Shown here piece after piece: positions 10,930-22,068 of a DNA stretch of 38,544 bases. The notes under the pieces are model-generated. The model was not told the origin of the DNA. It saw nothing but the letters and a program-made list of their open reading frames with translations, and ran no database searches. The stretch is from Gnetum montanum (taxonomy: Eukaryota > Streptophyta > Gnetopsida > Gnetales > Gnetaceae), in contig MNCI01003306.1 of assembly GCA_015680685.1 (NCBI GenBank), positions 778,980 through 817,523 on the forward strand. Direction: 5' to 3'. Every line of letters begins with the position of its first letter. The first letter of the stretch is position 1. A program made the translations under genes and the position numbers.

Positions 10930-13635
10930 TTAGAAGGTCAGGATGAAAGTTTCAATAAGGACTATTGGAGGGTGCTAGTCGCACATGCTCACAATTTAGC
11001 TAGAACATCCTACCAGATGGTCCTTTGCCTTCCAAAAGCCACAATCTCTAAGTAATTCATCATAATCAGAAGGGCTTAATGCCTTTTGGATGATCTTTTA
11101 GCCTTCCAAATGACCCTCTTCCTTCTAGTAGCATCAAATTACAAATGAATTTTCCCTTCTAAAAGGTCTATGTGCCTTCTGGTTAGGACTACAAGAGGGT
11201 GCTAGAGGTACTAGCTTGTATTTTGCCTAGATCTTGCTTTTGGTTGATCCTCTGCCATCCCAAAGCCATAATCTCCTAACAATTCTTCACAATTGAAAGG
11301 TCTTAATGCCTTTTGGATGATCTTGGGCCTTATGGATAACCCTCTTTCTATTGGTAGCATCAAATTACAAGCAAAATTTCCCTTTTGGAAGGTCTGTGTG
11401 TCTTTCAATTGGGATTGTGGGAGGATGCTAGATGCATTGGCTCATAATTTACTTAGACCCTACTTCTGGTTGATCCTTTGCTATTCGAAAACCAAGATGT
11501 TTTGGCGATTCTTCACAACTGAAAGATCTTAATGCCTTGTAGATGACCTTTGGCCTCTTGGATGACCCTCTCCCTTTGGGTAGCATTAAATCACAAATAA
11601 TTTTTTCCAACCAGAAGGTCTATGTAACTTTTGGTTGGGATTGTGGGAGGGTGCTAGATGCATTTGCTCATAGTTTATCTAGACCCTGCTTTTGGTTTAC
11701 CATCTATTGTTCGGAAGCCATGATCTTCTAGTAATTCTTCGCAACCAAAAGATCTTAATACCTTCTAGATGATCTTCAGCATTTCAAATGACCCTCTTTC
11801 TTGTAGTAACATGAAATTACAAACAATTTTTTCTTCTGAAATGTTTATGTGCTTCTAGTTAGGACTATAGCAGGGTGCTAGATGCACTAGCTTGTAGTTG
11901 ATCAAAACCTTGCTTCTGGTTGACCATTTGCCATCTAGAAGTCACATTCTCCTAGAAATTCTTTGCAATCAAAAAGTCTTAATACCTTTCGAATGATCTT
12001 TGGCCTTCTAGATGATCCTCTCAGTTCTAGTAGCATCAAATTACAAGCAATTTTTTCCTTTTGAAGGGTCTATGTCCATTCCGGTTGGAATTGTGGGAGG
12101 GTGCTAGACACATTGGCTTGCAGTTTTCTTAAATCATACTTCCAGTTGATCCTCTACCATCTGAAAGCTACGATCTCCTAGCAATTCTTCATAAGCAGAA
12201 GGTCTTAATGCCTTCCGAATGATCTTCGGCCTTTTTGATGACCCTCTCCCTTTCGATAGCATCAAATTACAAGCAATTTTTCCCTTCCAGAAGGTTTGTG
12301 TAGCTTTTGGTTTGGACTATGGGAGGGTGCAAAATGCACTTCCTCGTAGTTTAGCTATAATGTGTAACTGGATGACCCTATTCCTTTCGAAAGCCATGAT
12401 CTTGAAGCAACTATACCCTTTCGGAAGGTATGATTACCTTTCGATAGGAACTATGGTAGGGTGTTAGTTGCACTTCAGTGTAGGTTACCTAGGCTTTGTT
12501 GCCAGATGATCCTCTACCTTTTGAAAGCCATAATATCCAAGTAGTTATTCATAATTGGAAGGTCTTAATGACTTTTAGTTGATCTTTAGCCTTTCAAATG
12601 ATCATATTCCTTTAGGTAGCATCAAATTCTAGTAGGGACTATAGGAGGGTGTTAGGTGCACTACCTTGTAGTTTACCTAGACCTGCAATAGGATGACCCT
12701 ATTTATTTTGGAAGTTAGGATCTTAAAGTAGTTGTGTCCTTCCAGAAGGTCTGAGTGCCTTCTAATAGGAACTCCCGAGGGGGGAGGGGGGGAAGTGGAG
12801 GGGGTTCTAGTTGCATGCCATCATAGTTTACCTAGACCTTGCAATTGAATGATCCTCTATTTTCTGATAGCCGTAATCCCCAAGTAATTATTTGCAATCG
12901 GAAGGTCTTAGTGCCTTCTAATGGATCTTCAACCTTTTGGTTAATCATATTCCTTCTAGTAGCATCAAAATGTAAGCACTTGTTTTCTATTGGAAGGTTT
13001 GGGACTACGAGAGGGTGCTAGTCACACTACCTCATAGTTTACCTAGACTTGCAACAAGATGATCCTATGCCTTCTAGAAGCCAGGATTTTGAAGTAATTG
13101 TACTCTTCTAGAAGATCTGAGTGCCTTTTGGTAGCCATAATCCCCAAGCAATTATTTGTAACTGAATGATCCTATGCCTTTTGGTAGCCATAATTCCCAA
13201 GCAATTATTTGCAATTGAAATGTCTTAGTTCTTTTTAGTTGATCATTAGCCTTCTAGATGACCATTTCGGTAGCATCAAAATGTAAGCAATTGTTTCCTT
13301 CCAAAAGGTCTTGGTGACTACCAATAGGGCTATGGGAGGATGGAAGCCACACTACCTTGCATTTTACATAGACCTATAATAGGATGACCTTGTGCCTTCC
13401 AAAAGCTAGGATATTGGAGCAATTCTACCCTTTTGGAAGGTCTAAGTGCCTCCAGATAGGGTCTGCGAATAGGTGCTAGTAGCATGTCCTCATACTTTAC
13501 CTTGAATGTGCAACTAAATGACCCTTTGCCTTTCCAAAGCCATAATCCATAAGTAGTTATTCATGATTGGAAGGTCTTAATGCATTCTAGATGATCTAGT
13601 TTCTTTTAGTTCCATGAAATTACAAGAAATAGTTC
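10930..13635. repeat. Satellite-like tandem array (period about 226 bp, then 310-360 bp)
   Basis: The anchor word AGCATCAAATTACAA or a close variant starts at 11130, 11356, 11582, 11808, 12032 and 12258, a period of 226 bp with one 224-bp step. It then recurs at 12618, 12961, 13272 and about 13610, with steps of 310-360 bp. Each unit also holds GGGTGCTAG, a GAAGGTCT-AATGCCTT block and a TTGATCCTCT-like block. The longer units carry an extra segment with CCTTC/GAAGG words. Short ORFs in the units are repeated chance frames. The array ends exactly where the LTR at 13636 begins, so the family A element inserted into it. Its left border is approximate. Confidence 0.85.
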
Positions 13636-14442
13636 TGATGAGTGGTGAGGTACCCCTACACTCAACCATACAAATACGAGCGTCTCACGTGCGATCCAGT
13701 TAAACTCTAAGGACTAAGTGCTTACGTGCCTTAATGGAACACTTAAGGTTAACCAATCGTTGTCCTCCCAAACTCGTATTGTCACAGTTGTATGGTTAAG
13801 TAAGTTTGAGGTATGTGATTTTTATATCTTTTATCTCTTTAACGCCTATGCTAGTAGGGAAAGGTGAAGAGAACTAAGTAACTAATTTTCATTAACTATT
13901 CGCTAACTAAGTTTTAATTATCCTAGCATCAGTATTCATTCCCACTTGCCACGCACACCCTGAACCAGTGCAACGCTACTGGGATTACCAAATGCTACTT
14001 GTTACTGGGTTACCAAGCGTTACACACGTGCTCAAAGTGGTCATACTGAATGCACTTAACTAGGAGAGTCGAGGGTTGAGAGAGATGAATTATCTAGGAA
14101 AGCATTTAAACATTTAACAATAAGTAAATCCTATTTAGCTTAGTCCATATGCTGCAAGGTTTATCAGAAAGTTCATCTTTATTGCTGTACACAAATGTGT
14201 GCTCAGGTACAATTTGCTCGAATAAAGATCCGTTCACTTTGAGACTCCTACTGCGGGCACATGGAAATTATTCTAACTCTGGAATGGTAAAACTACTATA
14301 GTTTGGATAAGAGACTAAGTCTAGATGTGTGAACATAGGAAAGGTGCCTCGTATTTATAGATGTTTCAATGAGCTGCGATATCGCGTATGTGATATCGTA
14401 GGGGCAGACGTGATATTGCGACTATGATATCGCGACTCATCA
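13636..14442 (-). repeat. 3' LTR of the outer family A element
   Basis: 807 bp with 8-bp inverted termini (TGATGAGT and ACTCATCA). The first 210 bp (+ strand) match 38333-38544 closely, including the CACTCAACCATA, CCAATCGTTGTCCTCCCAAAC and AGTTTGAGGTATGTGATTTT blocks. In element orientation U3 starts at 14442, a TATAAATA box is near 14350-14360 and an AATAAAG is near 14180. The start of U3 contains four spaced GATATC/GATATT words. The five bases to the left (AGTTC, 13631-13635) are the expected target duplication, but the partner is outside the window. Confidence 0.9.
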
Positions 14443-15759
14443 TACCCCCATGACTAAATGAAAACTTGTCCTCGAGTTCGCTACAAAATATTAGGAAGGT
14501 ATGGAATTATTGTCTTGAATGATACTAACAGTGAATGGGTTGACATGTGAACAGATCATCATTACAATACATGACCAAATTAGTGTTCATGACAATAAGA
14601 GTGAACACTATACACATTTGACATCTAGTCTTATTTGGCAGCTGAGAGAGAAGAGAGAAGAGAGAGAGAAAAGAAGAATTCTGTTGCCACTGATGCCAAG
14701 ATTGTGCCTTCCATTGTTCATCCATAAGCACGCCTTCAATCTTGTTCCTTGCATAACTGCTCCAGCACCAGTCCATTTTAAATGTTTCCTCCAAATCCAA
14801 TCCATTGTTGTACGATTTCCATCTGCACATACAACACAGTCTTATATTAGCAAGGGTAAATGAATCATAATGCAATTGATACCTTGCCTCAGTGTAAGGT
14901 CCATTGGCTGAGTTGTGATATGGCTACTGCAGATTTGGAGAGATAATACCAGTGACTACCCGAGGTGTAGGGGTTAAGAGAAAATTGAAAAAATTGGAAC
15001 AGGACTCCCATGACTAAGAGCGAACCTCCAGTAGCGAGAGAATGGAGAAAAAGAATAAGGAATAAGGAAGATGGAGAAAAAGAAACAACGACAACGCTGA
15101 TAAAATGGATGTCAAAGATGGAAATGAAAAAAAAAAGTTGATTGTAGAAAATGTTTAAGGGAAAGAAAAAAGTTAATTGATGGACCAAATAGGAATGCTA
15201 GTGGGTCCTCCCCAAAGCAGGCTCATGCCATTAATGCCCTGACAATCCCACATTCAAAGAGTCTGTAGGCTTTGGAAATGGCATATGGAACCACAAGTTA
15301 AAGTCTTAACCACAAGAGTTTACCAAANATGGAACCACAAGTTAAAGTCTTAACCACAAGAGTTTACCAAAAAGAAAACAATGCATCAACCAAAATATGG
15401 ACTATTGATACAACCAAAAAAGAGGTAAAAAATTGAAAAATAAGGATGGAAAGAAGAGAATAGAATAGAGTCTCAAGAACAAGGTGATGTACAGACCCTT
15501 GTGTATTAATGGTTAATGTGACTTAGTAGATCTCATTCCAAATCTAGCCTAAAACCATCCACATCCAGTGACTTTGCATTAATACATTTGGCCAATCCAT
15601 CCACATGAAGTAATAAGAATGCTTCCACCAAAGAGTCACCACCATTATAATAAAACGAGAAAGGAGAAAGTAGGAAGTGAGAAGGGTCTTAGTTAGAGGG
15701 AACATGTTTATTTGATTCCATAACCAGTGCTTGTAGCTCAAATGATTATTTCTTCTAAG
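14443..15759 (-). other. 3' internal part of the outer element, no gene
   Basis: In - orientation this is the stretch between the end of pol and the 3' LTR. A G-rich tract (ATGGGGGTA) touches the LTR as polypurine tract. About 15500-15759 matches the left copy's 1100-1390; 14443-14520 matches its last internal bases. The open stretches here (14525-14875 and 14889-15188, - strand) lack any family signature; the second encodes a Phe/Leu/Ser-rich hydrophobic peptide from a purine-rich tract. An exact duplication around an N lies at 15285-15371. Confidence 0.6.
15285..15371. repeat. 43-bp exact duplication around an N
   Basis: Bases 15285-15327 and 15329-15371 are identical and are separated by a single N at 15328. 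Identity over every base, next to an ambiguous base, in a region otherwise full of old mutations, indicates an overlap between two contigs that was joined without merging. Confidence 0.85.
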
Positions 15760-15764
15760 GGGTG
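15760..15764. other. Target-site duplication, left (GGGTG)
   Basis: The five bases before the 5' LTR, GGGTG, are repeated exactly after the 3' LTR at 34301-34305. A 5-bp duplication is usual for Ty3/gypsy integrases, and it fixes both ends of the nested element. Confidence 0.95.
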
Positions 15765-17362
15765 TGAAACACCACTAATTTCGGCCTAGCACTTTGAAAT
15801 GGAAACGAATCAAGCCCTCTCGAAGGACAGAGGAAAAATTTGACTAAGGTAGGTTGCTCACCCTCAACGTGAACAACTCCGAGCAACGTCAAAATCAAGT
15901 CAAAAGGTGGAGGTCAATTTTTTTGAAGTTCAAAATTACAGTGTTCAACATCCATCTAGCATTAAGAATTGCAAGTTTTTAGGTCATGTTGCAGGTCATG
16001 TTGAGCGTTACCACAACGTGACCTACCCAAAATAGCCAGCGTGACTTGCTTAAAACCACTCAAATCCAAGCTTAGATTCCAAATTCTAGAGTTAAACATA
16101 TTCAGGCAGGAAATCCAGGCTTTAGAAACCAAAATTTGGTGTCAAAAGGTCAAGTTTTCTTCACTCACACTGGAGGTCATGTTGGGTGTGAGTGCAGCAT
16201 CCACATTGGATGCTGGGCACACTGGACACTGGACACGTTGACGTTGGACACATTGATGCTGGGCACACACTAGAGATCATGCTGGGCATGAGTGCAGCAT
16301 GACCGCAAATCAACTTACACTGAAGCTCAACTCGACTCAACTCTGAAGGCACATCAATTCACGTTGGAAGCCCTGGTGCCTCGAAAAGCCTCAAATCGAC
16401 ATCTCGACACCCTGCAGCACTCGATCCATGGTCAAGCGAGCCGGGTCAAATTTCTCTTATTGTACATTTCATTGTAAATCCCCATTTGTGGGCATGTCAT
16501 ACCATCATGGTCTAAATTAAATGTACTTTCATGGGCTTGAGCAACCCATGAATTGTAAAATGCAATGTACCTGGTCAAGAACGTAGCTTGCCGACACACA
16601 TCCAACTCGTGCACAACTGTCCAACACACATCCAACTCGTGCACAACTGTCCATTGGACATGTGTTGCTAGATTTTTTTTCCTATTAAATCCCAACCATT
16701 GATTCTATTCTAGAATTTTGCACCCAAGCCCTGTCCAGCCCTATAAATACCATGTCAATTCACATGAATTGAGAGGGGAAGTTGGCAAGAGGGCAATTGG
16801 TGACATTAGCAATTTTGAGAATATACAGAATCAGCAATCCTTGGCCGCTCGGCACACTTGACTCTTGGCATCCAAGCACTTCTCACATCACATCACATCA
16901 TTGCGTTACATCATTGCTAGGGGCTAGGTGTTTGACTTGCCACCCACACATGCAACTACACTTTGACCGGTGCATACCTTTTTTTTAATTAAGTAATACA
17001 ATTCAATTCGTTTTTCCAACTAATTGTTATTTCCATTTGTTCTATCTCATATTTAGTTTACGTCCTATTTACACTTTGCTTACCACATTTCAGTTTACGT
17101 TCTGCTTTGTTTTACGATCCTATTTACATTTTACACGCACTGTTCACGTTTTAAGACATAAGTTACGATAACCCCAACGCGAGCCATAGTTTATGCTTGG
17201 GGAAGTCCTTGGTTGATTTGCATGTAGACCATCCAAGGCACTCTTCCTCCATTCCCTTTTCCAACTTGCCCTCAAAGCGAAGGTAGGGTCAATGGTGCCT
17301 GCCCGACGATCTTTCGATGTCTGTTTCCTTCCAGCCTTACACCGACGATTTAGGTTAGTACA
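15765..17362 (+). repeat. 5' LTR of the Tat/Ogre-like element
   Basis: 1,598 bp, TG at 15765 and CA at 17361-17362. It aligns end to end with 32704-34300. A TATA box (TATAAATA, 16742-16749) lies two thirds along and the region after it would be R-U5. A tandem duplication of a 24-25 base phrase (TCCAACTCGTGCACAACTGT) is seen at about 16598-16651. Between 15980 and 16025 is a decayed copy of the long palindrome preserved in the 3' LTR. Confidence 0.93.
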
Positions 17363-17367
17363 GTTTT

Positions 17368-17385
17368 TAGCGCTAGAAGGAGGGC
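17368..17385 (+). other. Primer binding site (probable, one base changed)
   Basis: Five bases after the LTR comes TAGCGCTAGAAGGAGGG. A PBS complementary to a tRNA 3' end should begin with TGG; here TGG has become TAG by one G-to-A change. The rest has the usual form of a plant gypsy PBS. I cannot say which tRNA it matches without comparing it with a tRNA set. Confidence 0.65.
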
Positions 17386-17471
17386 CTACTTGCTTGTTGT
17401 TTGTTAAAATGTCGATCACACTACCTATCAAAACTTTTTCATCTTGTTCCTATAAGTCTCCCTGTCGTAGT

Positions 17472-17571
17472 TAGTCACACTGAGCTTGCTTCCTATTAGT
17501 CACGCTAAGCTTACTTCCTGTTAGTCACATTGAGCCTGCTTCCTGTTAGTCACGCTGAGCTTGCTCCCCAT
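17472..17571 (+). repeat. Four tandem 25-bp repeats in the leader
   Basis: Units start at 17472, 17497, 17522 and 17547. The consensus begins TAGTCACGCTGAGCTTGC and ends TTCCTGT. Shorter derivatives holding TCACGCT continue to about 17650. They lie in the untranslated leader between PBS and gag and contain the GTCACGCT word found elsewhere in this element. Confidence 0.9.
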
Positions 17572-17680
17572 TGGTCACGCTATGGTTTGATCAGTTTGGT
17601 CATGTTGTGGTTGTGTCATGCTTGTCACGCTATGGTTGCTTGCACTCCAACTCATCTAGCCTAGTTTGCTCACGTTCATC

Positions 17681-19935
17681 ATGGAACCCTCCCAAATCAA
17701 CCTAGTAACATTTCCGATCTCTGACTTTGGGGCTTAAACCTCGAACCCTGTGACTACCATGGAATCCATAACTGTCATTGAATAGGTAAACCCCCAAGTC
17801 CCTACACGCCAGTCACTCAGGCTATAGGGAAAAGGCCCTACTTATGCGACTCTTACACCTGAAGTGTATAACTTCATCTGTGTCAAAATCCGAGCCAACC
17901 TACCTATCGACCGTATAGAAAGGGAAGCAAAACGAGACTATGAACTTATTCACAAAGGAGGTCACAAATTCATTCCTTCAACATTCGACATAATCCCACT
18001 CTCTGAACACCATCATAAACTCATATCACAGCTTCTTATGACTAGAAGTCAAGCCCTACAGTTACCTTCAATAGAGCCTCAAGGTGGAGACGAGGAAGAT
18101 GATTTTGCAGCCCAATCTGAACGTGAGGATTCATACCATACCGTTAGCCCCCATGTCCATACAAATCCACTATTTCAACCTTTCCTAGAAGAGACAACAT
18201 TTTTGCCACCAGCTTCCTTACGGGAAGTAGCCATTCCTATTCCCATCTTCTCCAAGTCCAACGTTCAAACTAACGCATCTACTTCCATCATACCATTGCA
18301 AAAAAAATCCCAACAGCTTCCTCCTCAAACTAATGCAAGAATGACTTTTTGACCTCAAGTGATTGGAATTCCATCAGTCATACCCACTTCCATGTCCATC
18401 CATTACATACCTGAAGTGCAAATCCAACATGCACCAACGATTACTTCAGAACTTGTGACTGGACAATGGGTCCCACCAGTTGTTTAGCAAACCCTGTCTA
18501 CTCACTACAGTGTACCACATCCCATGATCTTAGCCCTGAATGTTTGCCACAACAAACAATTACCCAACAACCTCTTTTTCCGCAAATGATACCACCATCG
18601 AGTCATTATCAATTACCGTCAAACCAAATTGTCGGTCTGCCTACTGCCCAAGAATGGGAAGACACACAAAAGATGATGCACTCATTGGTAGAAGAATTAA
18701 AACACCTTAAAACTTTGAATAATGAGGAAGTCAAGGTGCTAGATTTCTATCAAGATGACCCAATTGACCCCTCAGTCGCACCCTTAACCTTACCAAAGGA
18801 AGTCTCGTTACCTCAGTTGACCAAGTACAATGGAGAGGGAGACCCAAATGCCCACCTAGTGACATTTTGAACTGAAAGTCTTTTGCTTCAGGCATGGCCC
18901 CATGTAATTATGTGTGTGTTTGCTATGTCCCTAACTAGAAAATACTTAGACTGGTACCGAGCCTTTCCCCATAGCTCCATAGCTTCTCTGGAAGATTTTT
19001 TACACCAGTTTGTCACCCGTTTCAAATATAATTTGAAGCCTGAAGCCATATTAGATAGCTTGATTCAAATTAAAAAATCACCTTTAGAGCCAGCATAGAA
19101 ATTCATCCAAAGGTGGAGAGCAGCCCTGAATGAACTTCACGAGCCTATTCCTAAAATGTATCTGCTTACCATCCTTAAGGCAACCACAAATGACTTTATT
19201 AAATTGAATCTTTACTATTGAAAACCCCGTACCTTAAGCCAAGCATTTGTACAAATTAAAGACATAGAAGAGGCTGCACAAATAAGTAATGACCCAGCCT
19301 ACTCAACCTTTAGGAGCCAACACATGAGGAAAGATAAATCCAAAACAACGGTAGCAGTAGTGGCCAAAATAGCCTGACCTAGTCATCTAGGAGAGAAAGA
19401 AAAACAACCCACTGTCCCAAACAACTATGAAAGAACCACACCCACTCCTACACCTGAAAATTCTTCAAATAGAAACAACGACACAGGTCATGCCCATACC
19501 TTCGAAAGAAAAGACCCCACTCAATACACACCATTACCTATGAAACCTTCACAATTACTTGATCAACTTCTAAAGGTCGGGCTAATTCAACACAAAAAAT
19601 TGTCTCCTGTGGCCTCTCAAAGACACGATCAATTTTGCGAATTGGCCAAAAATCCAGCCTTAGCAACAACCAACAAACCTCCAATTCCAATAGGATTTAG
19701 GTTAGATAGGTTTTGTGAATATCACCAATGGTGTGGCCATGGGACTGATTAGTGCTTTACATTGAAACAGGATATACAATGCATGATTGATAGGGGTGAA
19801 GTAGTGTTTGATGAGGAAAACCCCGTAAGACCTCAAAACCAATCCATGGGGGTCTATAAGGATCCTCTCAATACCAATGATGCACCATATGTGATTAATA
19901 CTATCCATGTGGAAGATAGAAAAGGCATTCCTTGA
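17681..19935 (+). pseudogene. gag: Gag of the Tat/Ogre-like element
   Basis: Gag builds the cytoplasmic particle that packages element RNA. The frame starts at ATG 17681, runs in frame 2, shifts to frame 1 near 18530 and continues into protease. Three stops occur before 17864 and several later (for example 18868, 19096, 19750), nearly all TAA/TAG/TGA in place of Gln, Arg or Trp. The capsid-type Retrotrans_gag domain is about 18820-19330, with the W-Y-R-x-F and F-x-x-Q-F-x-x-R-F signature near 18951-19030. The zinc knuckle is at 19714-19755 with the Tat-type order C-x2-H-x4-GH-x4-C, one residue before the last Cys being a TAG. The N-terminal part (17864-18400) is acidic and Pro/Ser-rich. Gag ends without a stop and is joined to protease. 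Confidence 0.85.
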
Positions 19936-21297
19936 AAACCTTTTGTGATTCGCAAGCCTTCAGAAAACACACCTACCCCAAAATATCCCCCTTTCACCAT
20001 GCGCACATCCCCCATACTACCAAAACCATTCATCAACCGTGTACCTCCTTCTGTTGCAGCCACAACCACACCATCCAAAAATCAACCCATTCCCTTTGTG
20101 ATCCAAGTGCCAAAATGCCCTGATACACAAACCACCTCCATTCCCCCACAACCTCTACAAGAACATCTTGCTGATAGACTAACAAGAGAACGTTTGGAAA
20201 GGGAAAATCATCAATACAAATTAGGAACACCAAAGCCAAGACTGCTAAACACCGTTCCTATGAGTCCGCTCATTAATGAGCCTAGTACGAGTCACCAAAA
20301 CGAGGATAATGTCAAGAGCCATGTCCCAAACCCAGCATCTTCGGTAAAAATCCCTCCACAAGAAATACGAATGCTAGGTCAAATGGACAAAGTCTCTATA
20401 GACAAGGGTGCCGCAAATGGTAAAGACCTAGCGAATGCATTGACCCAAGTCACACAAGTTTTGAAACAAAAGAATACTTCTTTAAGCCTATATGATCTAG
20501 TAATGACTTTGCCAGTACATCGAGAAGCTCTCGTGTGTATGTTAACTTCAGTCCCTGTTAGTGAGGACCTTCCCACAGATGAACCATCCATTCATGCAGT
20601 ATTATTTGCACAAGCTCATGAATCAAAAACTACATCCTTGGAGTTTCATGCTAAGGACATTAAGCTAGATGAGAAAATAGGAGAAGTCACCACAACCCCT
20701 ATGTTCATAACGATACAAGTTAATCATTTCAAGATACGTAGGGTGCATGTTGATGACGGTGTGGCAACCAATGTAATACCTTTTTCTATCATTAAAAAAC
20801 TAGGACTTACCGAACAAATATAGCCCACAACAACCTCTTTCCTAAAATCCTTCAGTGGTTCCAGTGTTGGAGTGAGAGGTATGGTTACCTTGGATTTCAT
20901 AGTCAGGGACCAATTTCCCACATCAGCTAAATTATAGTAGTCGATGAAATGCCAGGATTTAATCTGATCCTAGGATGTCCATGGATGGCTCAACTTAAAG
21001 TCGTATCCTCCCCAATCCATCAGGAGATCCACCTACCTTACGAGGGTGGTGAGATCATCATATATGGGGATGCAATAGTATCACCTACTTCCTCAAACCC
21101 TAGAGTGAATCAAAAATTAGAAATTGAATTCGCTGAGTCTAAGCAAGGCACCATGAGCATACTTCAAAACATAACTCCAACGTTAACTCCCAACCCTATT
21201 GAAACTGAAGAAACACTAGACAATACAAACATAGGCGCCATTCCTATTGATGTTTCCTGGTCGAAACTACCCTTTGATATCACCGATGAAGGAGAAG
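19936..21297 (+). pseudogene. pro: Gag-pro linker and aspartic protease
   Basis: Retropepsin would cut the polyprotein. After a Pro/Thr-rich linker (19945-20560) the protease begins near 20600. The catalytic motif is V-D-D-G at 20749-20760, where D-[STG]-G is usual, so the residue after the catalytic Asp is changed. The second signature, L-I-L-G-x-P-W, is near 20964-20984. A stop (20821-20823) and a one-base frameshift near 20930 break the frame. The last exon codon is split: one base of a Gly codon (21297) is followed by the splice donor. Downstream of that the unspliced frame reads on only to 21338. Confidence 0.82.
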
Positions 21298-21376
21298 GTG
21301 AGTATAAATCTTACCGACATGCCCAACCCCACATGTGAAACTACAAAGGATCAAGAAGCAACTCAACAAACAACGT

Positions 21377-21540
21377 TAAACTACCACATGTCCGAAATGA
21401 TGTTAAACTAACACATGTCTGAAATGATGTTAAACTACCACATGTCTGAAATGACGTTAAACTACCACATGTCCAAAATGATGTTAAACTACCAACAAAC
21501 GTCCGCAATGACATTAAACTAGCCATGGTCAGAAATGGCT
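21377..21540 (+). repeat. 27-bp tandem repeats at the left end of the intron
   Basis: Units start at 21377, 21404, 21431, 21458 and 21485, exactly 27 apart, with a sixth variant unit at 21515. The consensus is TAAACTACCACATGTCCGAA plus ATGATGT. Because 27 is divisible by 3, the opposite strand stays open as a 9-residue repeat, but that ORF has no gene features. Looser relatives (GGCCxTAAACTxCCAT) occur at the right end of the intron (27548-27602). Confidence 0.9.
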
Positions 21541-22068
21541 GGTTCTGTTTAAAACTTTCTAAAAAATGTTACTACCTTTGTCCCACCATGGCATAAAACT
21601 AGTAATCTTTTCTTTCTTTAACAACAGATGCAATAGTCCATCATGACTATAAATTGATGTACCTAGCCCGAAATGGCTTTAAACTAGAGTCAACAAGTTA
21701 CAAATTCACGAACTCCCGTCATTTTACATTGAATTTTCGGTTACAAGTTACAAAGTTTTAATTTAGATTCATGCACGGTCGTTTCCTTCTTTTTCAACTA
21801 TTTACCTTATATCTCGCTTTACACTTTAGAAATTTATGTTACATCTAGTTGCACACATATACTCGAGAAAACAAAGAAAAAAAATAAAAAACATGAAAAA
21901 TAAGAAAAATATTTACATAGAACATCAAAGTAACAAAGGAATGCAACCATTTTATACCACAATTAAATTTAGGCCATTACATAAATCTTCATACATTCTT
22001 TTAAACATCCAAAAATCTAAAAACGTTTAACGACTTTACTCTGAGTAATGTAAGGCTCATGGATGGGG
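21541..22068. other. AT-rich part of the intron, no gene
   Basis: No ORF of interest. More diverged TAAACTAG/ATGGC words continue to about 21690, followed by plain AT-rich sequence up to the stop codon of the antisense gene, so this would be its 3' untranslated region. Confidence 0.4.

Noticed and set aside
11211-12467. Several similar ORFs of 60-80 codons as a gene family
   Set aside because: They recur with the 226-bp tandem unit, break at random and have no conserved start; they are chance frames in a satellite-like array.
14889-15188. Hydrophobic - strand ORF of 99 codons
   Set aside because: It arises from an A/G-rich stretch read in reverse, has no family signature and no counterpart in the left family A copy.
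20379-20921. - strand ORFs over protease
   Set aside because: They overlap a clear protease frame and show no exon signals; they are shadows.
21341-21540. CRISPR-like regular repeats
   Set aside because: The 27-bp units are contiguous with no unique spacers, and the context is a plant retrotransposon.
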